A stretch of 64,000 nucleotides of DNA, taken from the NCBI GenBank assembly GCA_947652115.1, contig OX393562.1:21057969-21121968 (forward strand), read 5' to 3'. The notes beneath the pieces are model-generated. The model was given only the letters and a program-made list of their open reading frames with translations, did not search any database and was not told the DNA's origin. Position 1 is the first letter of the stretch. Each line of letters opens with the position of its first letter. The translations under genes were made by a program, and so were the position numbers. Positions 51,701-60,700 of this stretch are shown here, piece by piece. The stretch is from Blastomussa wellsi. Taxonomy: Eukaryota; Cnidaria; Anthozoa; Scleractinia; Plerogyridae.

Positions 51701-54700
51701 TTTTCCATGTATTGTAATGTAAATCTGGGGAAGTAGCTTCATGTAATGTGCCACCCAAAAATATATAGTAATATATATACAGAACCTAATACAAATTAAA
51801 GACAACTTACAGATGTGACAGGCAGTCCAAATAGCCTCTCCCTGTTGTTGTAAGTACTGGCAAGTGTCTGACATTCCTTGAGCTGTTTAGTGAGACGGCG
51901 CACCTCATTTGCCACTTCATGTGATTTACTGAGGTCTGTGTGAGCAGCAAATCCAGCTACAGCCATGTTCAGTGAGTCCAGCCTGTCCTGGAATGTGTTC
52001 TGGTCTGCTAGCAGGTTCTTCTGGAATCTCTCCTCGTCTGCTTCAAGGCTGGCTTCTGTTGCTTCCATCTGGAGCTGGATTTTATGAGGCCAGCCAATAC
52101 AAGTCCATCTGATTGAGAAAACAGTGCCATTTTAACTTGAAGATTACAGTATAGAGAGTACGAAGGAAATTTAACAGTTTACCAAAGCAGTTTTAACAAC
52201 ATGCAATAACAACAATAGCAAAACAGGGACACAGATTGTTAAGGCGGGAGAGAATAGAGATGGAATACGAATGGCCATTTCAAGTACAAAGTGTCAGTTC
52301 TTGCTGTTCATCTTGAAACATATTTACTGTCCTTGTCTGCTGTTCCTGTAAGTGAAACTCACCTTACATTAGTTTTGTTTTGGGTGTTGCAGATGAAATT
52401 TCTTCTGCAATTTTTTTTGTTAAAGTAAGAGTTACACAAAATTTCCTTGACTGTAATTTCTTTAGAATGTTCAAATCAACTTGTATGTTGAACGGAAAGC
52501 AGCACTTTTTCCGTAATGTGCTTTATCAGTTGATCTGTATTTTTGTTTGCTTGCTTGGTTACACTGTAGATTGCTTGTTTGGTTTCACTTTGGTTTACAC
52601 AATTCACCTCTTAAAAACACTCCTTCACTTGAACTCACTTGGCATTGAAGTCCTCAGCTGATATATTGTAATTAAATTCTTCAATCAGTTCATAGTCTAC
52701 CATGGCCTTATCAATCAGTTCTTGATTTTTCTTGAGCTGTTCTGGAATTTGCTTCATGTATTCTCTTTGTTCTGCCAGCTCTTCTATGCTGTTTGGTTTG
52801 TCATACAGTTGTCGTGCAACAGCTTTGAATTCCTCACAAACCTGGACAGATTGCAACATATCATATTAGTACATTATTAACACCCACAATGTCCATCAAC
52901 TCAATAAATGTCAACATCTGAGTGTGTTCTAAAACATGAACAAACTTTTGGCAGTAAAACAATGAGATTGAGAGAAACAAAATTGAAAATCTGTCTTCAG
53001 TCTCATCATCCATAGCCATCCCTAGACGAATCCAGGACATGCTGTAATTAAACATGTAGCTTCCCCTACCCTCATGTAAATTTTCATAAATTCATTGACA
53101 ACCGCAGATTTGCTTTAACTGCAATAAAAGTCACCCCCAGCATCCACTTTACCCATCTACAGGTAGGTACATGTACACTGTAGTAAACTAATGACAGTAA
53201 TCAGTGAAAACATTAGATACCATATCAGCCTGTTTGCGAAGTTTCTTGGCCAGCAACTCAATAACAGCATTTGCCAGTGCTTTGCATTTCTTTGCGAGTG
53301 TCTGTCTGACTCCTTCAGTTGAGATCCAGTATGGTCCAATCACAATGCTAGATGGCAGAGAGTTTTCCAGAGCCTCCTTGTCTCGCAGATGTCGTTCAAT
53401 TTCCTGCTTCACTTCAGAAGCTGATCTCTCTTGAGAATCATACTCGCTAAAATATAATATCAAAGGTAAAGATTAGATTATCAGATATAAACATTAGCTT
53501 GGATTAAGTTACTAAAGAAGATTCCTTTGAGAAATGACACCATCTGACTACAACTACCAAAATTCATTTCGTTCTATCTTTATTACTTAAATTTTGTAAT
53601 TCCAATGGGTTTTCAATAACAAATTGCCATAATTAGCACTAATAATAATAGTTGTAGTCAATTGACACCGTCATACAAATTGCCTATTGCTTTCCTCTCA
53701 AAGCCTACAGCCTGAACACTATACATGTACACTGTCTTGAAGTGTTAGGTGATGAAAAAGTTTGAAAGAGCAAAACAGCTGTAGCAATGAAAAGGCCTTT
53801 GTTGGCAAATTAGATTAAAAAAAGAAAAAAAAAGATGTTCCCATTTGGATGGTCATGGGTAGTTCACTTCCTCAATTCCTTAAGTCATAGATGATATAAT
53901 TTACATGTACAGGAAAGCTACTCACACAAGGTACTGGTTTATATCCAGGTTGTACAGCTCAAGGTACTTTTCATACTGTCTAGCATAAGCCCTCAGAGGA
54001 ATAAGAGACTGCTTGATCGCATGCCGTACAGTCTCCCTCAGCTTCACTACCTCAGGTTCATTCTCACCCACAGACTCAAGAAGAGGCGTACCACTCCAGA
54101 ACAGCCCTTCAATCACCATCTTCTCCAGCTGAGGTACATTCTTGGTGCATGTGATACCCTTGTCAAACAGTGTGATCACCACTCGACCAAAGCTCTCCAA
54201 GTCTGTGCTGTACTGTACATCTGTCTTCTCCATTGTCAGGTCCAACATGAACAAGGCATTCCTCTTGGGCCTGTTAAAAAGTTAATTTTATATGCGGTTA
54301 CCGGCAAAATGTATATTTTAACAAAGTTAATAACAAAAAGCAGTCAGCAGTTAGCAGTCAGCGGTCTACTTCCTGGTCTCACATGCTCACATGGTTTATT
54401 CAGTCACACAGCAGTGTTCATTGTGCAGCTTTGTCGGCCATCATGTGCTGGGTATTTCAGCTGTCTTCCCTCCCTTCCCTATTTCCACTGCTTGGCAGTG
54501 TGACGGGTGCCTGGGTGCCTGGCATGGGGGCTCATGGCTGGGTAGCAGGGATTTAACAGCCTTGGGAACGGTACTCGGTCTAGGGGCTGGCTGCCAACAG
54601 TGGCAGCCCCTGGATACCCCGGGCACCCAACCTCCACTTAGCGATGCAGTTGTTAACATAAGAAACAACTTTCTATCTCAAATGGAATTCCAATAATTTG

Positions 54701-57700
54701 AACCATTCATTTGATAATTCAAATGTTGGTTTATGTTCTTAAGAACGCTTTAGTGCCAATATTGATTACAACAAATTGAAATGCAGACTTACATTTCATC
54801 AGATTGCTTAACCACAACTAGGCAGCATTTCGGAAGAACACCTGAAAAGCTTGTAATTCACTTGACTCTGATTCATGAATTTCAACCTCTTCTTGTGTTT
54901 ATTTTACTTGAATTTGTACATGATCTACTTGGCCAATAAACACATGCAGTGATTAAACTTGCTAATATTTACTTATAATTGCTGTTTATGATATCTGCAC
55001 CCCAGTCAAAATCATCCCCTATGTCCATCACACTGTATGTGGCATCCTGGATCATCTGAGTAAATGCAGCCAAGGAATCCTGCACCAAGTAGCGCAGTGA
55101 GTCCTAACAGACACAAAGAGAACCACAACATAGCCATTAACTTACATGTATACCATACATGTATAGCCTTTTAGCCAAACTGGCTCATACCTGCCAGTGT
55201 TAACTCCGGTTTCTGTAGCATGATGCTAGTCCATCACAGGGTTACCCCCAGCATTCTGTTAGATTGCCCAAACAATTCCCTGGTACCCATTTATACTCCT
55301 GGGTGGAGAGAGGCACTCTGAGTGTAAAGTGTCTTGCCCAAGAACACAACATAGTGATCCCAGCCGGGGCTCAAACCTGGGCCATTCTAACCGGAGTCCA
55401 CTGCACTAAAGGTTAGGCACCTCCCACATCAGACCCTAAAAACTGGTGGTGGGGGGGGGGGGAGTTCAAGCCTTGAGCCTAGTGGCCCAAACTGCCAGAG
55501 CTTATCCCGGTTTCAGTAACATTAAGCGACTAGAAATATTTCTACTCCCACGGTTCCCCCTCCCCTCCTCCCGCCTGCAGCATTTCAGTGGTACCCATTT
55601 GTACACCTGGGTGGAGAGAGGAACTGTAAGAGTAAAGTGTCTTGCCCTAGAACTCAATGCAGTGCCCTGGCAGAGGCTCAAACCCGGACCGTCCGATCCA
55701 GAGTCAGGCACACTAACTATTCGGCCACTGTGCCCCTCACCAAACCAATGCAAAATTGTAGGTACCTGCATGGCAAATTTGACCAGCTGCATAAATTTGG
55801 CCAGCTTGGAGATTTGGTATACTTCCCAGTTTCTTTCTTCCATGTTAAACCATCCCTTGCCAACATCCAACAAGCTGCTCCGAATCGCTGTCCTCAGGGT
55901 GTTTAGCCAACTATCCCGCAAAAATATCTGTACCTGAAATTAATATGAATCAAACATTTCACTAATTAGCATTTGACAAAAACATGTACAGCAGGATCCA
56001 TGCCCAGCCATAATTTAAATCAGTAACTCTCATCAACATGGCTACTACGTTCTACAGAGAGACTGACAGAATTTTAAATAATAGAATTGTTATGAAATTT
56101 AAAGTGCAACAAGATAAAGGATTAGTTCATCAGATCACATCCAATAACTCTTGACTGATGTAGAGAAAAGGGTGGATGACAAAGAACTCTTTCCTAAGTT
56201 CCCTTCTTTTTCTCGTTCTCAGAAAGAATGAAAGCAGTATATGCAATCAAGTGTTCCCATTTTTTTTATTAAAAACATTCTTGTCACATTTATTCAAGAT
56301 GACTAAATTGATGGACATGGTTGGATGCATTTTCCCTCAAATTATTATAACATGCTGAGTAACTATGCATGCGCTATCTTCCAGTAAAGCTTTAAGTATT
56401 TCCTTTACGTACAAACAACAAAAACCAACTGCACAGTCATCACCTTGTTTCAAATTGCGAGAAATTATTTAGTTGTGTTTTCTGAGTATTCACTGTACCT
56501 GTGTGCTGACTTGAGCTTGTGTCTGTTCGAACTCTTCAAGCTTCATGCTTTTCGAGACAGGAACTTGAAATACAGACATGCTGGCAACTTTGTTGCATTC
56601 AGATCTCACTTTAGCCATTGCCACAATGGCTTCCTCTCGTGTCAAGAGGCAGTTGAAGGCAAAGTTGTCAAACTTCTCATCAAAGGGATATGAAGGAACA
56701 TCTGGATGAAAACCTTAAGAAGAAGAAAAGCAGTTGTTTACATGAAGAGCAGAAACAACCTAATTATACTGCAGGCTGTCCTTGGACAACTGTCATGTTT
56801 GGAAGAAGAATGCAGGTGGGGAACTATGTTACTTGTGTTAGGATAGAAGACACATACCAATTTACAAAGTAACGCTGTTTGCAATTAAAGGACCTACCCC
56901 AACACAAGACAATGCCAAATCACTTAAGTTCAATATGCAATCTCAATAATATTATACAAACATTTCTAATTCCTTAGAAAGGTTCTTCATGGTAAACAGC
57001 ACTACATGTTCTGTAAGGACAGTGATCACTTTAGGCCTTTTGTTCCAACTTGCTCCACACAAAGAGTGATGGACAACTATGATGACGACGATGACTCCAC
57101 TACATAACCACGTTGCCCTCATACCACTGAAGGTTGCAATGTAGTAAACCACATCTTGGTTTCACCATCATGAACTAAGTGGATAGTAGAATTGCACAGC
57201 TTCCAACAAGACAATAACAGTAACTTACACAGCAGGTTTGTACATGCAGTACAGCTGCAGTGGCATTAAAGTGCCTACCTCGTTCAGGTATCACCTCCTC
57301 TTCTTGTTGTGGCACAGTCACAAAAGGATAAGTCTCTGGTTTACTACTAACAATCCTGTCAAATGTGATCCTGTTCATGCTGCGTGAAAAATCCACTTGG
57401 ATTTCTTTACACAACAGACGCACATGTTCATCCAAGCTGTGTTAAAACAAAATTGTAATGGCTGGTTTGAAAACAACACAAACATTTTATACCTACAATA
57501 TAAAAATTAACACAAACTATTCTTAACTGTTTAACGGTGAGCGCCTATTTGCACAAGTAAGAAGATCAGGTCCAAATTCCCGGTACTGTGTATATGAATG
57601 TGGTTTAAATTTCAAACCAGTTTGTTTTTATTTTCCTTTATTCAGATAGGACGGAGATAGGGGTCGATAGAACATCACTGTTGACTGGTACTAGCCCACC

Positions 57701-60700
57701 CAATCAAACTACAAGTAGCCACTGCCAATAACAGAGCCTTTGATCAAATTATCAACATTACATGTACCTCTTGTCATTTTTTAGTGTTCTGGTTCCCTTG
57801 GCCCATGTACTCATTCTCTCTAGTGAACTGGGATCAAGCCTCACCACACCATCCATTGGCATGCAATCAATATATAGATTGTATCTCAACAGTGCCTCAG
57901 TTTCACACCGCAGAGCATAGGCCCTGGCTACTCTCTCGGCAAAGTTCACTGGATCTTCAGCAGCAAACAGAAGCTGTACCCGTGGAACCCAAAACTGCTG
58001 GGCTTCAAGTTTGGAATGCTTCTTTTTAGGTCCCTCAATGTGAGTGTCACCGTTTACTACACCATTTTCTGCCACCCCATTTGCTATTGGAGTAACATTG
58101 TGTTGAAGTCCTCCTGTACCAACAACCTGCACTAGAAACAACTGTTTTTCTGCATCATAGTCAAGCATACCAACATCTGTCCATGCATGTGCTTTTCCAT
58201 TTTTGCCATCATCTTTCGACAACAGGGCTTTCCCTGGCACTGGATGCTGCTTGCCATCAACAAAACCCAGTTGCAGCCACTCATTAGGATTGCGACAATC
58301 AAACTCTGTGTCATCAAATGTGTGAAGGGGAAGGAAAGGGGGAAATGCTGCAGTGTCAGGTCCTGTGAGATTTACTCTCATATTGTAGTCCCCTTTAGGC
58401 ATAAGATCAGAAGTCTTGACTCCTAAGTCTTCGAGCAATGAATTAATATCTTGCTTGGCAAATATCCGCTTTTGTCTGTAAAGAGATAAATAGACAAGAG
58501 GTTAGTAAAGACCAAGAGGAATCATGATTCGAAACGGACAAACAATGATACTTCTTAGTACAATTTGCTTTCTGATCCCAGGGACTGCAGGAGCCAGATG
58601 GGTAGATATAAACTATGTTTAGGTGAATCCATTGTTTTTGACTGCAAAGAGTATCCCGGGGAAATAAAACTTTATTATCATGTTTGTTAAGTGTCCATTT
58701 AGCAATTAGGTATCCAAAAAAAGTCATGTACACTTTATTAAGGAATAACATTACAATGTATAGTGCACATCTTTGCCTGGCTTTCATCTCTATCCCTGTA
58801 ACCTTGAAATGACTAGTTATACTGTATATTATTTAAAACAAACCTGAATGAGGTCTGGATAGGTACCTGGCTGTGCACCAGATATAATATTGTATTGTAC
58901 AAAGTTATTTTCACAGGTAAAGTAACATCAGCAGGAAACATAATTTCCAGCAGGAAGTACAAACCTTTCAATCTCAATTTTTCTGGGAACCTGGCCCTGC
59001 TCTGCTCTATAAGGAAGTTGAACCTTGGGTTCCCAGGACCTCTCTGGAAAGTCCTACAAAACATGTAGAAAAAAGGCACTTGAACGAGAGAACTACCGGT
59101 ATGCATAATAATAATAATAATAATAACAACTTTATTTCAGTGTCAATAAAGATAGCAGTTACAACCACTAATTGGGGACACCTAGCTAAAGTTCTAACTA
59201 CCTAATTAATTACAATCTGTACTTTAGAATTATTCATAATAACATATGTACAATTGAATAAAAAGTATAAAAAAAGTATAAAAAGTATAAAATTCAGGAG
59301 CTGCATAATGTGCAGTTTATGCAAGTATTGGTTAATAGCTCTTTCAAGTCAACTTTCTTGATGGCTCTTTTAAACGAGTCCAACGATGGCGAGCTCCTAA
59401 TGTCTGCTCGTATTTTGCTCCAGAGTGTGGGGCCAAGGTATTTAAGTGAATGTTTGCCAAAAGTCACTGTCTCAAATCTCGGTACGCAAAATTCCTTAAC
59501 TCTTAAATTATGCACGCAATTGTTTAGTTTAAAGAGGTCACTGATGTATTTAGGGCATAAATTATTTTTCACTTTGTACATCAGGCACGAGATATCTTGT
59601 AACCTCTTGTTCATTAATGACGGTAGCCTGGCTTTAACAGCATCAAGTCAACCTTCAGTTACAATATACGAAATGATAATTTATTGGGAAAATGTATATA
59701 TGTACATTGTGCAAATTAAACAGAAACAAATTGAAAATTTATATGGACAGCTACAGAAGATAGCATTTTTAACTATAACTGAGCAACCTCTCGCCAGGGT
59801 TGACTAGCAAAGCTTACTATTAGTTTGCTCAAAGACTAACTGGCTAGTTGTGTAGCAGGGCCATCAATCAGTTAACAGATATGGAAATCACAAAGAAGGA
59901 AAAGTAATCAAGAGCAGGGCATCATGTATGCTGTATTTTGTCACTTTTAACTTACAGAAACTGTGATAGGTGCTGTAGTTGGCCCATGAACTTGGTCCTG
60001 TAACATCGAATTCAAAGCTCGACTTGACATAGGCCCCTTGAATGTTTGTACTGCAAGTAACAAATTTACCGGTATATGAAAATAAAGTATTTTCAGAAAA
60101 TAAATGGTATTCCACATATACAGCAATCAGTCATACATATAATAAATCATATCCAACAAATTATTTTAATAGTTCAGTGCATGTATCCAGTAACTCCTTC
60201 ATGCAGTTTGTGCACTCATTAACGTAGAATCTTATGATAAGGTGCAGATGAAACAAAAACACCAGAGCAGCGTATGGTCTTGTATATGACATTATGCAAC
60301 TAACTGTTACTGCAACCCATCAATTTGCTTAAAGCAATGACGAGCAGCAAGAGGTTGCTGTAGTCCCAGGCCGTGTATTCAAGTACATGCCCCCACCTTG
60401 ATTATCGTAAATGATCTAATAAACACCTAGGGCGTCTATTAAATTTTAGTGGTGTAAGGGGTGAGTTAAATAGATATGAGACGTTTCTGCGAAAACGTGG
60501 AAATTAAGGTGTTATTTCATATTTAAATTTCTTTTGTTTGTTCCGACTCTGATGCTCTAAGTACCTTCTTCACTTAATCAGTATCCCAAAATTTCCAGAA
60601 AACGAGTTCAAAAATGTTTATGCACTTGCGGAAATGTCAACGGATTTTCACAGAAAATGTGAAACTCAGTGTTGAACATCGAATTTATTGTCTGGCCTAT

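Larger units (their letters stand above)
45866..53446 (-). other. DNAH1: DNAH1 exons 11-22: tail end and linker (DHC N2)
   Basis: Exons: 53221-53446, 52639-52841, 51811-52108, 50229-50540, 49817-49957, 48951-49328, 48597-48665, 48322-48480, 47269-47448, 46693-46830, 46172-46252, 45866-45948 (residues about 713-1468). Diagnostic linker phrases are visible: [53 protein letters not shown] and [20 protein letters not shown]. The linker is the mechanical lever that swings over the AAA ring. Exon 22 ends at a GC donor (AAG|GCAAGT) and splices to exon 23 to give the conserved ISQLRYYW. Confidence 0.93.

Noticed and set aside
55446..55937. Open frame of 163 codons on the plus strand
   Set aside because: It runs across a SINE and antisense through DNAH1 exon 8.
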